Source of the DNA: Sulfuritalea sp.
GTDB taxonomy: Bacteria > Pseudomonadota > Gammaproteobacteria > Burkholderiales > Rhodocyclaceae
DNA: 7,587 nucleotides
NCBI GenBank assembly: GCA_021738105.1
Contig: JAIPCS010000165.1
Location: forward strand, 1-7,587
Direction of reading: 5' to 3'
The notes under the pieces were generated by a model. It was not told the origin of the DNA. It did no database searches and saw only the letters and a program-made list of their open reading frames with translations. The translations under genes and the position numbers were made by a program. Below are positions 1-5,967 of this stretch, piece after piece (position 1 is the first letter of the stretch; every line of letters begins with the position of its first letter).

Positions 1-575
1 AGGATGCTCGCTACTACATCAAGCGTTGGCGCACGGGAGCGGTGACGCTCACCCCCGCTCGTCTCGACGGGATCCAGGCGAACCTGGCGCGGTCCGTGGC
101 CTACGACCCGGCAAATCCAAACTATCAGGAAGACTTGGCGCGCTTCCTCACCTGGCGCAACGCGGTCGCGACTCTGCTTGCTCCTGCGGCACGACGGGAT
201 CGAACCCGTGCGCGCGAACTGTTCACCCAAGCGGCAGTCCGGCGGCCAACCTCCGAACGGGCCTGGTCAAGCGTTGCCGCCATACGATTCATCCTGGGCG
301 AGGTCGATACCGATTTTTCTACCGCCCTGCGCCTAGCATTGCGGCAAGGTCCGTGGAACCCGGAAATCCAGATGAATGCGATCCGTATCGGACTGGCAAG
401 CTGGGACGTCCTGCCCTCCGATCTCAAGACAACACTGCGCAAGGCCATCCATCACCAGGCGCACTGGGCGCTGGCGCCGCAGAAAGACACGTTGGCAACG
501 TTTGTCAAGGGCTATCGGCGTGGCGAACTTCTTTGTCTTCTTGATCCCGGTCCCAAAGGCTGCTCGCCAAACTGA
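1..575 (+). CDS. VpsP-like polysaccharide biosynthesis protein, 3' part (start outside window)
   Basis: The reading frame is open from the first base (first full codon at position 3) to TGA at 573-575, giving 190 visible residues. The true start lies upstream; a GTG at 42 is simply an internal valine. Early residues such as ARSVAYDPANPNYQEDLAR and ARELFTQAAVRRPTSERAW resemble the degenerate helical, tetratricopeptide-like repeats of VpsP-type proteins found in exopolysaccharide clusters. The middle has the pattern of residues seen in that family around RLALRQGPWNPEIQ. The C-terminus (HWALAPQKDTLATFVKGYRRGE) is basic and has no membrane segment; any N-terminal anchor would be outside the window. 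The neighbouring O-antigen ligase-family gene supports a role in polysaccharide assembly or export. The 3' end overlaps that convergent gene by 64 bases. The family assignment comes from pattern and context and is moderate; no catalytic residue is visible. Confidence 0.68.
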   Translation, partial: DARYYIKRWRTGAVTLTPARLDGIQANLARSVAYDPANPNYQEDLARFLTWRNAVATLLAPAARRDRTRARELFTQAAVRRPTSERAWSSVAAIRFILGEVDTDFSTALRLALRQGPWNPEIQMNAIRIGLASWDVLPSDLKTTLRKAIHHQAHWALAPQKDTLATFVKGYRRGELLCLLDPGPKGCSPN

Positions 576-1996
576 TTCAGCGATGGTCGGCGGCCTGGTT
601 TCAAGGTAGCGCTGACCCACCCAAGCGCCAGCATCACGCTCATGGTGAGCGCATTGGCAGGAATCTGCATGTTGAAATCCACCGTGCTGTGGATCAGCAA
701 CCAACAGATCGCGAGCGTTACGCCAAAGGCAGTACCACGCATTACCGGGTCGTTGCGCCGTCGCATTGCAGAAATCGCTTGCACCGTCGAGAGCAGGATG
801 ACCAGTCCGCCAGTCAACGAGCCAATCAACCCGGTTTCCGCGAGCGTTTGCAGGTAGTCATTGTGCGCGTACTCGACGAGTCCGATGATCGAACTCGTCG
901 CATACTCGGGGAAGGCAATGTAGAAGCTTCCTGCGCCAGCCCCGGTCGGCAAGTAGTCAGCAGCCATCTTCAGAGCCAGACTTGCCACCTCATCCCTGTC
1001 TTCGGTGGGTAGAACGTTACTGGCATTGCTTGTCACCTCAGTCTGCTGTATGCGTTGCGCAACCTGGTCAATACCGAACCAAGTGCCGACGATCAGCACA
1101 TCCAGCGCGATGACACTGGCGAGAAACACCATCGTCGAGCGTGGTGCATTGCGCATCAGCAGCAAGCCCAGAACTCCAACGATCAGGGTGCTGGCGAAGA
1201 ACGCCGTGTTGCCCATGCGCGAGCGGGTGAGCACCAAGGCGATGACCATGATGATCAGGTAAATCCTGAGTCGGGTTTTCTCGCCGAGCAGAAGGCGCGC
1301 GATGGAACGGATCCATTGTCGCCATGTGTGCACGGCCTCGCCACCCAGTTTGGCGATCATCAAGCCGATACCGGCCGCGAGGCACAGATTGAGGTAGCCC
1401 GCGAGGTGGTTGCGGTTGATGAAGGTGCCGGTGGCCACGCCCTGATTGACAAATTTCTTGATGAAAAAGCCATACTCCAGGCCGGAGAGCACCATCACGC
1501 TTCCATAGATGGCCTGCAATGTGCCGGAAAACACCAGGGTCTTGAGCAGGAGTTCCAGCTTCTCACGGGTATCCACCAGCAACAGCGTCAGGCTGAAGAT
1601 GCAGCCGTAGGCCAGCAGGCGCAACCAGTAATCCCGCGTCGCATGGGGGTCGACGCTCAGTGTCATGTGCGTGAGTCCCGTGCTGCTTGTTGCCTGCGCA
1701 GCACTCATGTGCACAGCATGGGCCTTGGGCGACAGTGCCGCGACCCATTCCACGGGCAGGGGTAGCCATTGAAGACCGACGAACATCCAGCCGAGAATGC
1801 CCAGCAGGATGGTCCACCGAGCGCTCCGGAATGCGTCGCTAAGTTGAAAACGTCCCGTGGCGTAGCCGACTAGCCACAGGGCCATCATGCCGCAGGCCAG
1901 GATGACCATCACCGCCGACGGCCAGGGCCGATTGCTGCCAAAGGGTATCGGAACCCAGACGAGCAAGCCCAGCAAACCGTAGAACAGGGCAGTCAT
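512..1996 (-). CDS. O-antigen ligase / Wzy-family polysaccharide polymerase-like membrane protein
   Basis: A 494-residue polytopic inner-membrane protein of the Wzy_C/O-antigen ligase superfamily, whose members join or polymerise lipid-linked glycans on the periplasmic face. Hydrophobic segments start at once (residues 3-18, 26-45, 61-80, 125-141) and continue past 450. Family motifs are visible: NRNHLAGYL at 194-202, a long periplasmic loop with R334, the glycine turn TGAGAGSF at 351-358, YAHNDYLQTLAETGLIG at 376-392 (AHN and the acidic/aromatic residues are the family hallmark), and DFNMQIPANAL at 440-450. The last 30 residues are polar and arginine-rich and are encoded partly in the overlap with the convergent VpsP-like gene. 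ATG at 1996 is the only plausible start, with no evident Shine-Dalgarno sequence before it. It lies 76 bases downstream of the FecR gene on the same strand, with a terminator between them. Sequence alone cannot tell ligase from polymerase; the VpsP-like neighbour favours an exopolysaccharide polymerase. Confidence 0.9.
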   Translation of the reverse strand: MTALFYGLLGLLVWVPIPFGSNRPWPSAVMVILACGMMALWLVGYATGRFQLSDAFRSARWTILLGILGWMFVGLQWLPLPVEWVAALSPKAHAVHMSAAQATSSTGLTHMTLSVDPHATRDYWLRLLAYGCIFSLTLLLVDTREKLELLLKTLVFSGTLQAIYGSVMVLSGLEYGFFIKKFVNQGVATGTFINRNHLAGYLNLCLAAGIGLMIAKLGGEAVHTWRQWIRSIARLLLGEKTRLRIYLIIMVIALVLTRSRMGNTAFFASTLIVGVLGLLLMRNAPRSTMVFLASVIALDVLIVGTWFGIDQVAQRIQQTEVTSNASNVLPTEDRDEVASLALKMAADYLPTGAGAGSFYIAFPEYATSSIIGLVEYAHNDYLQTLAETGLIGSLTGGLVILLSTVQAISAMRRRNDPVMRGTAFGVTLAICWLLIHSTVDFNMQIPANALTMSVMLALGWVSATLKPGRRPSLNQFGEQPLGPGSRRQRSSPRR

Positions 1997-2020
1997 GGCA
2001 TGAAAAGCACGATGGATATG

Positions 2021-2054
2021 GAAAATGAAAATCGGGGCCGGAGCCCCGATTTTC
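2021..2054 (-). terminator. Intrinsic terminator after the FecR-domain gene
   Basis: A perfect 12-bp stem runs from 2027-2038 to 2043-2054 with a 4-base loop (TCCG on the minus strand). Its core is GGGGC paired with GCCCC, flanked by A-runs and T-runs. On the minus strand the stem is followed by ATTTTCC, so the transcript would have U-rich sequence in and after the 3' arm. It begins 18 bases past the FecR stop codon. It separates that gene from the O-antigen ligase-family gene, which therefore needs read-through or a start of its own. The A-run before the stem could allow weaker plus-strand function, but no plus-strand gene ends here. Confidence 0.85.
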
Positions 2055-2072
2055 GTTTCAGCTAGAGATCAG

Positions 2073-3194
2073 CTACGCGCAACTTGTCCCACAGCTCGGC
2101 GGTGGTGGTGGTGGCGGCAGGAGCGCATCGATCGTATTCAACTGCTCCTGTGTGGTTGGCGGTGGTGGCGTTCCTGGCGGCAGCGTTGATACCACGGGCG
2201 GCGGCGGCAACAGGTTGGCCGGAGGCTGTTCAAGCTGGATATCCGGCGGCAGGCTCTGATTCACCTGGTTGATTATTTGGACAGCCTCAGGCGTCGTAAC
2301 GGCTGGCGGCCTTACACCCGGCGCCGAGCCGGACGTGCCTTGCGTACCTACAGATGCTGTCTGCGGCGCACCACCTGCAACAGCTTGCTGGATCGCGGCC
2401 CGCGTGGCTAGAAGAGCACCGGTGACCGCAGTCTGGACATCATTGGCCGCAGCTTGAGCAGCCGCTTTGTCCGCAGGCGTCGCATTCGGTGCCTTGGCCT
2501 TCTCGGCAGCAGCCTTGGCTTTTACCACCGCCTGGACGAGTACGGACTGCGAAATAACCGCAACCGGGTTGGTCGCCGGGGTAGCCGTGGCCGTGACGGC
2601 GGCAACCAGGGTTACTACGGCAGGCGGCAACTGGGCTACAGGCCTCGCCGCTACGGGTGGCTGGGCGGTGCTGCCCGTCGTGCCCTGACCCTGAGGAATC
2701 GACACAGTCTGGTTTTGCAGGGTCATGATGACGTTACCGTTCTGCACCGTGACTACGTAGGTGTTGCCACCCAGGTTGATCGCAAGGTCGGTGCCTCGGA
2801 TGCCGATGGTCGCCGTGCCGGCCCTCAGCGCAATCGCTTCCTTGCGCGTGCCGCCGATGACGCCGGTGATGAAGCGCATACTGCCGCTCAGCAGCGACAT
2901 CACGACATTGCTGTCGGCGACTTTTTTCTTGTTGTAGTTGTAATTCTCGATAGCGAATCGCGATTTCTCCTGAAGGACGACGATCTGACCATCCTCGAAC
3001 TTCAACGTCATTGTGCCCTTGGCGACCGAAATCACGTCCCCCGATTCCAGCAAGCCGCCAGTAGTTAGTGCGCGAGGCTGCCCTTTGGTTGTTGCCGTGC
3101 CGGAGCCGGACATTTCATGTACATAAGCTGCTGGCACAGCCAGTACGGCTGTGGATGTGAGCATCAGCAGTACTCCGAGAATTCGCTTAAGCAT
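2073..3194 (-). CDS. Secreted FecR-domain protein with Pro/Ala-rich C-terminal tail
   Basis: A 373-residue protein. Residues 1-19 (MLKRILGVLLMLTSTAVLA) form a typical Sec signal peptide, cleaved probably after A19. Residues about 25-165 form a FecR-type beta domain with SGDVISVAKGTMTLKFEDGQ at 51-70, SRFAIENY at 78-85, and the hallmark ATIGIRGTDLAI at 128-139. In FecR itself this domain senses and transmits a signal in the periplasm. Stand-alone secreted versions like this are common beside surface-structure genes and lack the anti-sigma part. After residue 172 the sequence becomes low-complexity: an alanine/lysine-rich helical stretch at 219-273, then proline runs, ending PPPPPPPSCGTSCA with two cysteines. 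No transmembrane anchor or LPXTG is seen. The chosen start has a GGGGAG Shine-Dalgarno 8 bases upstream and opens directly with the signal peptide. An ATG 24 bases further upstream is less likely. The exact role is unknown; surface or envelope function is inferred from context. Confidence 0.88.
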   Translation of the reverse strand: MLKRILGVLLMLTSTAVLAVPAAYVHEMSGSGTATTKGQPRALTTGGLLESGDVISVAKGTMTLKFEDGQIVVLQEKSRFAIENYNYNKKKVADSNVVMSLLSGSMRFITGVIGGTRKEAIALRAGTATIGIRGTDLAINLGGNTYVVTVQNGNVIMTLQNQTVSIPQGQGTTGSTAQPPVAARPVAQLPPAVVTLVAAVTATATPATNPVAVISQSVLVQAVVKAKAAAEKAKAPNATPADKAAAQAAANDVQTAVTGALLATRAAIQQAVAGGAPQTASVGTQGTSGSAPGVRPPAVTTPEAVQIINQVNQSLPPDIQLEQPPANLLPPPPVVSTLPPGTPPPPTTQEQLNTIDALLPPPPPPPSCGTSCA

Positions 3195-3202
3195 TTTATT
3201 CA

Positions 3203-3208
3203 CTCCCC
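3203..3208 (-). promoter_or_regulatory. Shine-Dalgarno of the FecR-domain gene (decides the start)
   Basis: GGGGAG on the minus strand ends 8 bases before the ATG at 3194. It lies inside the extension that would be coded if the upstream in-frame ATG at 3218 were used, so it argues for the shorter protein, whose first residues are the signal peptide. Confidence 0.75.
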
Positions 3209-3227
3209 ACGATGACAATTAGTTCAA

Positions 3228-3233
3228 ATTATA
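3228..3233 (-). promoter_or_regulatory. Candidate promoter -10 of the FecR-domain gene
   Basis: A perfect TATAAT occurs on the minus strand 33 bases upstream of the ATG at 3194. It predicts a transcript start near 3221 and a leader of about 26 bases containing the Shine-Dalgarno sequence. No good -35 hexamer is found at 16-18 bases, so the promoter may need an activator or may not be sigma-70 dependent. Confidence 0.5.
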
Positions 3234-3460
3234 CGCGTCCCAGCAAGCGAAGCGATGTGAACTATGGCACAAACCGGGGCTATATTGAGGCTTGACTATG
3301 GTCGACGGTCATCGGTATCCCGCGTGCTTCTCGACTAATGCGCACTGTGAGTTCGCCGTCTTACCAGCGCCGATTTTACCGGGGGATCGATGTGCCGTGA
3401 CCTCCAGGAACCTTTGCAGCGCTGATTACCGGAAAGCGACCGGACACATGGATGGCGGGT
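3234..3460. other. Intergenic stretch between FecR gene and yajD with no convincing gene
   Basis: This stretch is the upstream region of the FecR-domain gene and the downstream region of yajD, both on the minus strand. I see no credible coding sequence, no RNA gene and no clear intrinsic terminator for yajD. A plus-strand open frame starting at 3292 runs into yajD antisense and resembles nothing known. Confidence 0.6.
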
Positions 3461-3826
3461 TCAGCGCTTCTGGTTCAGCAGCGCCTTCAAGTCGGCAAAG
3501 GGCGAGTGGGTTGCCGCCGTGCCACCAGCGCCGACTTTTTCGCCGCCGCCGATCGCTTCCAACTGCCGCTGGTGCTCGTTATCGTGGCAGTACAGGCAGA
3601 GCAGTTCCCAGTTGCTGCCATCGGACGGATTATTGTTGTGATTGTGATCGCGGTGGTGCACTGTCAGCTCACGCAGATTGGCGCGCGTAAATTCGCGCGC
3701 GCAACGACCGCATATCCACGGGTAGATCTTGAGCGCTTTTTCTCGATAGCCTTGGTCGCGTTCATCTGCGGCGCGGCGGGCATCGGCGACGATGTGGTCG
3801 AGCTTGCCCGGCGCAGCGGGTTTCAT
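3461..3826 (-). CDS. yajD: HNH nuclease YajD
   Basis: A 121-residue small HNH endonuclease-fold protein that closely resembles Escherichia coli YajD as I recall it. GYREKALKIYPWICGRC at 26-42, the NLRELTVHH block at 50-58 and GSNWELLCLYCHDNEH at 70-85 are nearly the family consensus. The C-terminal SPFADLKALLNQKR (108-121) is the typical ending. Two zinc-binding pairs are visible, C39/C42 and C77/C80. The catalytic region has H57-H58, D60 and H61, the conserved N72, and H81/H85. The first 25 residues are longer than in E. coli. The cellular role of YajD is not well established; DNA nicking or cleavage is expected from the fold. The start is 5 bases past the stop codon of the upstream small gene and has only a weak ribosome site, so translation is probably coupled. 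It reads as host, not island, because it lies outside the tRNA boundary. Confidence 0.93.
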   Translation of the reverse strand: MKPAAPGKLDHIVADARRAADERDQGYREKALKIYPWICGRCAREFTRANLRELTVHHRDHNHNNNPSDGSNWELLCLYCHDNEHQRQLEAIGGGEKVGAGGTAATHSPFADLKALLNQKR

Positions 3827-3831
3827 TCGGC

Positions 3832-4062
3832 CTATTTTTCTTGCAGGAGATTGTTCAGTCGCTGGGCGCGACTCTTGGATTCGGCCCGGTTGATCTCTGA
3901 GACCTGACGGCCGTAGGCTTCTCGCGCCTCAGCACCTTGCTGGGTGGCCTCGATGCTGCGTATGCAGCGCCATCGCTTTCCGGTCTTGGTTACAATCAGT
4001 CGCATCTCGTTGCGGGGGTGATGCGATCGGCAGTGGTAGCAGTAAGTGGGTTCAGTTGCCAT
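3832..4062 (-). CDS. Small Cys-containing (zinc-ribbon-like) protein of unknown function, upstream of yajD
   Basis: A 76-residue protein. C8-X2-C11 followed by a His pair at 14-15 and C33 (in KRWRCIRS) looks like a small zinc ribbon, with an N-terminal knuckle, a beta hairpin around RLIVTKTGKRWRC, and a second knuckle that keeps only one cysteine. The remainder (residues 38-76) is a charged, probably helical tail rich in Glu, Arg and Gln. It has no signal peptide or membrane segment, so it is cytoplasmic. It sits 5 bases before yajD on the same strand, which suggests one transcript and a related job, perhaps as a nucleic-acid-binding partner; that is inference. The ATG at 4062 has no clear Shine-Dalgarno sequence. 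I do not recognise a named family. Confidence 0.72.
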   Translation of the reverse strand: MATEPTYCYHCRSHHPRNEMRLIVTKTGKRWRCIRSIEATQQGAEAREAYGRQVSEINRAESKSRAQRLNNLLQEK

Positions 4063-4096
4063 AACAATTTACGGACACAAAACGTTGACACCCCCA

Positions 4097-4102
4097 ATTA
4101 TG
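4097..4102 (-). promoter_or_regulatory. Weak candidate -10 for the small protein / yajD unit
   Basis: CATAAT occurs on the minus strand 34 bases upstream of the ATG at 4062. No matching -35 is present at the usual distance. The 249-base gap between this gene and the tRNA must hold the promoters of both, but no strong pair stands out on either strand. Confidence 0.28.
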
Positions 4103-4311
4103 CCTCTCCAGGGATTATTTTTGGAGTCTTTGGCGATGCGGCCCGGATTGAGTGGTCAGTTCGACCGTCACGGATGTTCACTTTTCAGAAAACGTTCGCT
4201 GCATCTGTTTCCCGGTAAACTCGCGTCTTGCTCGATGTGAGCTCCTTGCTTGTGCTTTCTCATACAGGTTCGTGTGATTCTGGCGTAACGCAAGATTTCT
4301 ACACACTACAT

Positions 4312-4388
4312 CCGCCCGTAGCTCATCTGGATAGAGCACCGGCCTTCTAAGCCGGGGGTAACAGGTTCGAGTCCTGTCGGGCGGGCCA
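4312..4388 (+). tRNA. tRNA-Arg (anticodon TCT)
   Basis: The full cloverleaf can be folded by eye. The 7-bp acceptor stem pairs 4312-4318 with 4378-4384 without mismatch. The D arm is GCTC/GAGC (4321-4324, 4334-4337). The anticodon stem is CCGGC/GCCGG (4339-4343, 4351-4355) with loop CTTCTAA and anticodon TCT at 4346-4348, which reads AGA. The variable loop is 5 bases, and the T arm is ACAGG/CCTGT with a TTCGAGT loop. The discriminator is G, and CCA is genome-encoded at 4386-4388. The gene is intact, so the inserted element restored its 3' end. A weak promoter-like pair (TTGTGC at 4250, TGTGAT at 4273, 17 bases apart) lies upstream. Confidence 0.97.
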
Positions 4389-4391
4389 GTT
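4361..4391. other. Probable attachment site (att) at the tRNA-Arg 3' end
   Basis: The 3' part of the tRNA, from the T arm to CCA, lies directly against the integrase gene, whose stop codon begins 3 bases after CCA. Elements with this layout recombine within the 3' end of the tRNA gene and leave a direct repeat of it at their far end. The far copy is outside the window, so the exact core cannot be defined here. Confidence 0.5.
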
Positions 4392-5513
4392 TCAGGCAGT
4401 GGCAGCGAGAGTAACTACTTCGCTGTGTTGCGACTGTGTAGCAAACTGTGCAATCGATAGCGCAGGAAGGGCGGCGAGCTTGGCATCGATGATCTGTGCG
4501 TAGGGCCGCAGGTGCTCTACATCCAGATGCGTGTAGATTCCCCGCGTGTCCTTCTCTGCCCATCCGCACAACTGATCGATGTACATCTCTGCTACTCCAG
4601 CCTGACCGAGCCACGATGCAAATGTGTGACGTAGTCCGTGCCAGGTAAAGCCCGTCCATTCAGATTTCAGCTTTCCATCGACGCGCCATAGCTTGTATTC
4701 GCCCAGTCCGGCGCGGTGCATTGCTTTGAACCACGCCTTCCCATACCCTTGTATGGGTTCTCCTTTGACGGAGAACACCCGCGTCAGATGTCGTACAGGT
4801 TCGCTTGTAATCTCCCGCAAAACGCTCATGGCCGTGTCGTTGAGAGGTATGACGACTCCCAACTTCACATCGTTACCGTAGGTCGTTAAAGTGCGCTCGG
4901 CAAGGTCGACCTGCGACCACTCCAGCCCAAACACCTTCCCCTTTCGCAGTCCTGTCGCCAGCGCGAAGGTTGCCGCCAGCCGCAGATGATCGGGAAGTTG
5001 TTTTTCCAGTTTGCGCCACTGCTCCACCTTGAGCCATGCTCGACGATGCGGCGGCTCTGGGTAATACCGGAGCTTTGGTACGCCATCGATCCACTTCCAT
5101 TCGTCGTGCGCCTGGTTCAATATCGACATCACCACCTTTGAATACTTGTTGGCGGTGCTGTTGGCACTGCTGGCGACTCCCGTGACTGGACGATTGGCGG
5201 CGATGTAGTCGTCAATCATGTCACGATCGATCTTCCGAATGTCCGCAAGGTCGCCCAGCAACGCATTCCACCAGCCAAGTCGCTGCTTGATGGTGTCGTA
5301 ACTGGCCTTGTGCTGACTCTCTTTCAGAAATTTCACGACTGCTTCCTTCCAGCTTCGTGGTTTCTTGAACCCCATTCTTTGCTGCAACCAGTCTTCGTGA
5401 TTCAGCTTCCCTTCGAGTGCTTTTGCGTCCTCGAAGTTGGCAGTCCCAGAAGACTGGCGTACTCCATTGACAACGATCCACCAGTTACGGGTTCCTTCCC
5501 TTCGGTATGGCAT
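4392..5513 (-). CDS. Tyrosine recombinase / site-specific integrase
   Basis: A 373-residue phage-type integrase that cuts and joins DNA at the att site through a 3'-phosphotyrosine intermediate. The N-terminal part (1-50) looks like an AP2-like or arm-binding domain. Residues 54-150 form the SAM-like core-binding domain (WKEAVVKFL to LNQAHDEWKWID). Residues about 158-345 form the catalytic domain. The active-site set is R190 (ATGLR), K217 (NDVKLG), H292 and R295 (WHGLRHTFASW), W318 at the H/W position (LCGW), and nucleophile Y327 (RGIYTHL). The Glu usual after the first Arg motif (RxGE) is Lys here (K193). The start at 5513 has GGAGG 4 bases upstream. The stop is 3 bases from tRNA-Arg CCA. 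The gene overlaps the 3' end of the HTH gene by 112 bases, so the two are co-transcribed. All catalytic positions are filled, so it is probably active. Confidence 0.95.
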   Translation of the reverse strand: MPYRREGTRNWWIVVNGVRQSSGTANFEDAKALEGKLNHEDWLQQRMGFKKPRSWKEAVVKFLKESQHKASYDTIKQRLGWWNALLGDLADIRKIDRDMIDDYIAANRPVTGVASSANSTANKYSKVVMSILNQAHDEWKWIDGVPKLRYYPEPPHRRAWLKVEQWRKLEKQLPDHLRLAATFALATGLRKGKVFGLEWSQVDLAERTLTTYGNDVKLGVVIPLNDTAMSVLREITSEPVRHLTRVFSVKGEPIQGYGKAWFKAMHRAGLGEYKLWRVDGKLKSEWTGFTWHGLRHTFASWLGQAGVAEMYIDQLCGWAEKDTRGIYTHLDVEHLRPYAQIIDAKLAALPALSIAQFATQSQHSEVVTLAATA

Positions 5514-5713
5514 AAAACCTCCACATCAGAAGGCGCTCTCGCCTTCACAGGATACTGCGATCGGAGCCAGTTCAGTAAGTCATCCTCGATCAATCTCCAT
5601 TGCCCCTTGACCTTTCCGGCCGGTATTTCTCCGCGAGCCAGCATCGGGTAGAGAACGTCATCACTGACTTTTAGGAATGCGGCGGCTTCGGCCACGGTCA
5701 TTACGGGACTCAT
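5402..5713 (-). CDS. Excisionase-type helix-turn-helix DNA-binding protein
   Basis: A 103-residue protein. Residues 5-50 match the excisionase/MerR-like HTH_17 domain: MTVAEAAAFLKVSDDVLYPMLARGEIPAGK, then the wing GQWRLIEDDLLNWL. Such proteins bind att-site DNA to steer integrase toward excision, or act as small regulators. The tail (about residues 67-103) is polar, shows no known domain, and is encoded in the overlap with int in another frame. It may be there mainly because the int start lies within this gene. The start at 5713 has GAGGG 7 bases upstream; a second ATG at residue 5 is possible. Being directly upstream of int on the same strand supports a recombination directionality role, but a plain regulator is not excluded. 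Confidence 0.85.
   Translation of the reverse strand: MSPVMTVAEAAAFLKVSDDVLYPMLARGEIPAGKVKGQWRLIEDDLLNWLRSQYPVKARAPSDVEVLCHTEGKEPVTGGSLSMEYASLLGLPTSRTQKHSKGS
5518..5522 (-). promoter_or_regulatory. Shine-Dalgarno of the integrase, inside the HTH gene
   Basis: GGAGG on the minus strand lies 4 bases before the integrase ATG at 5513. It confirms that start even though it falls within the upstream HTH coding sequence, and it makes the 112-base overlap credible. Confidence 0.75.
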
Positions 5714-5740
5714 ACCGAATCCCTCGAATGAATCTGTGGT

Positions 5741-5944
5741 TTAGCGGTCTGGCCGTTCCCCTTCAGCGGATCTTTGCAGAGCATCACCGTGGGACTTGGC
5801 CGTGCGTCGCATGGTGGTGATCGTCTGGTCGATGTATTGCGCATAGCTCGCCGCTCCCACTCTTGTACCCGCGCTAGTTAATTTCTGTGCTCGCCAGGTT
5901 CCCCCCGGCACTGGCAGCGCGTTCGCGGCCCATCGGGCTGCCAC
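5741..5944 (-). CDS. Possible small protein upstream of the HTH gene (doubtful)
   Basis: A 67-residue frame with a GTG start ends 27 bases before the HTH gene on the same strand. The sequence (AARWAANALPVPGGTWRAQKL, then YAQYIDQTITTMRRT) matches no family I know. It is basic, with no signal peptide or membrane segment. The GTG has no good Shine-Dalgarno sequence. The frame continues open upstream into the inverted repeat without another ATG, as if it were the remnant of a longer gene. A rival start with a good ribosome site uses a different frame. It is either a small co-transcribed gene, a degraded gene, or chance. Confidence 0.35.
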   Translation of the reverse strand: MAARWAANALPVPGGTWRAQKLTSAGTRVGAASYAQYIDQTITTMRRTAKSHGDALQRSAEGERPDR

Positions 5945-5958
5945 AGTAGATCTGCCAT
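5878..5958 (-). CDS. Possible 26-residue leader peptide (doubtful)
   Basis: An ATG at 5958 has AGAGG 4 bases upstream, the best ribosome site in this stretch, and opens a frame of 26 codons (MADLLWQPDGPRTRCQC and on) ending in TAA. It overlaps the 67-residue frame in a different phase. If a frameshift joined the two, a single protein of about 70 residues would start here. Alternatively it is a leader peptide for the HTH-int transcript, or chance. Confidence 0.25.
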   Translation of the reverse strand: MADLLWQPDGPRTRCQCRGEPGEHRN

Positions 5959-5967
5959 AGCACCTCT

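Noticed and set aside
26..544. A 172-residue plus-strand frame at the left end
   Set aside because: It overlaps the VpsP-like frame in another phase. It is Arg/Gly/Ser-rich with no domain.
1055..1765. A 236-residue plus-strand frame
   Set aside because: It lies wholly antisense to the ligase-family gene, whose motifs are clear. Its His/Gln-rich composition is typical of a shadow frame.
2454..3068. A 204-residue plus-strand frame
   Set aside because: Antisense to the FecR-domain gene. It is Arg/Gly-rich, without a ribosome site or any recognisable motif.
3292..3907. Plus-strand frames across yajD (3292-3690 and 3452-3907)
   Set aside because: Both are mostly antisense to the convincing YajD coding sequence and have no recognisable features.
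3461..4062. YajD and the small Cys protein as part of the mobile island or a defence system
   Set aside because: They lie on the host side of the tRNA boundary. YajD is a widespread chromosomal protein, and no other defence gene is adjacent.
4306..4659. A 117-residue minus-strand frame ending in GLEPVTPGLEGRCSIQMSYGR
   Set aside because: This is the well-known false protein produced by reading a tRNA gene antisense; the rest is an out-of-frame reading of int.
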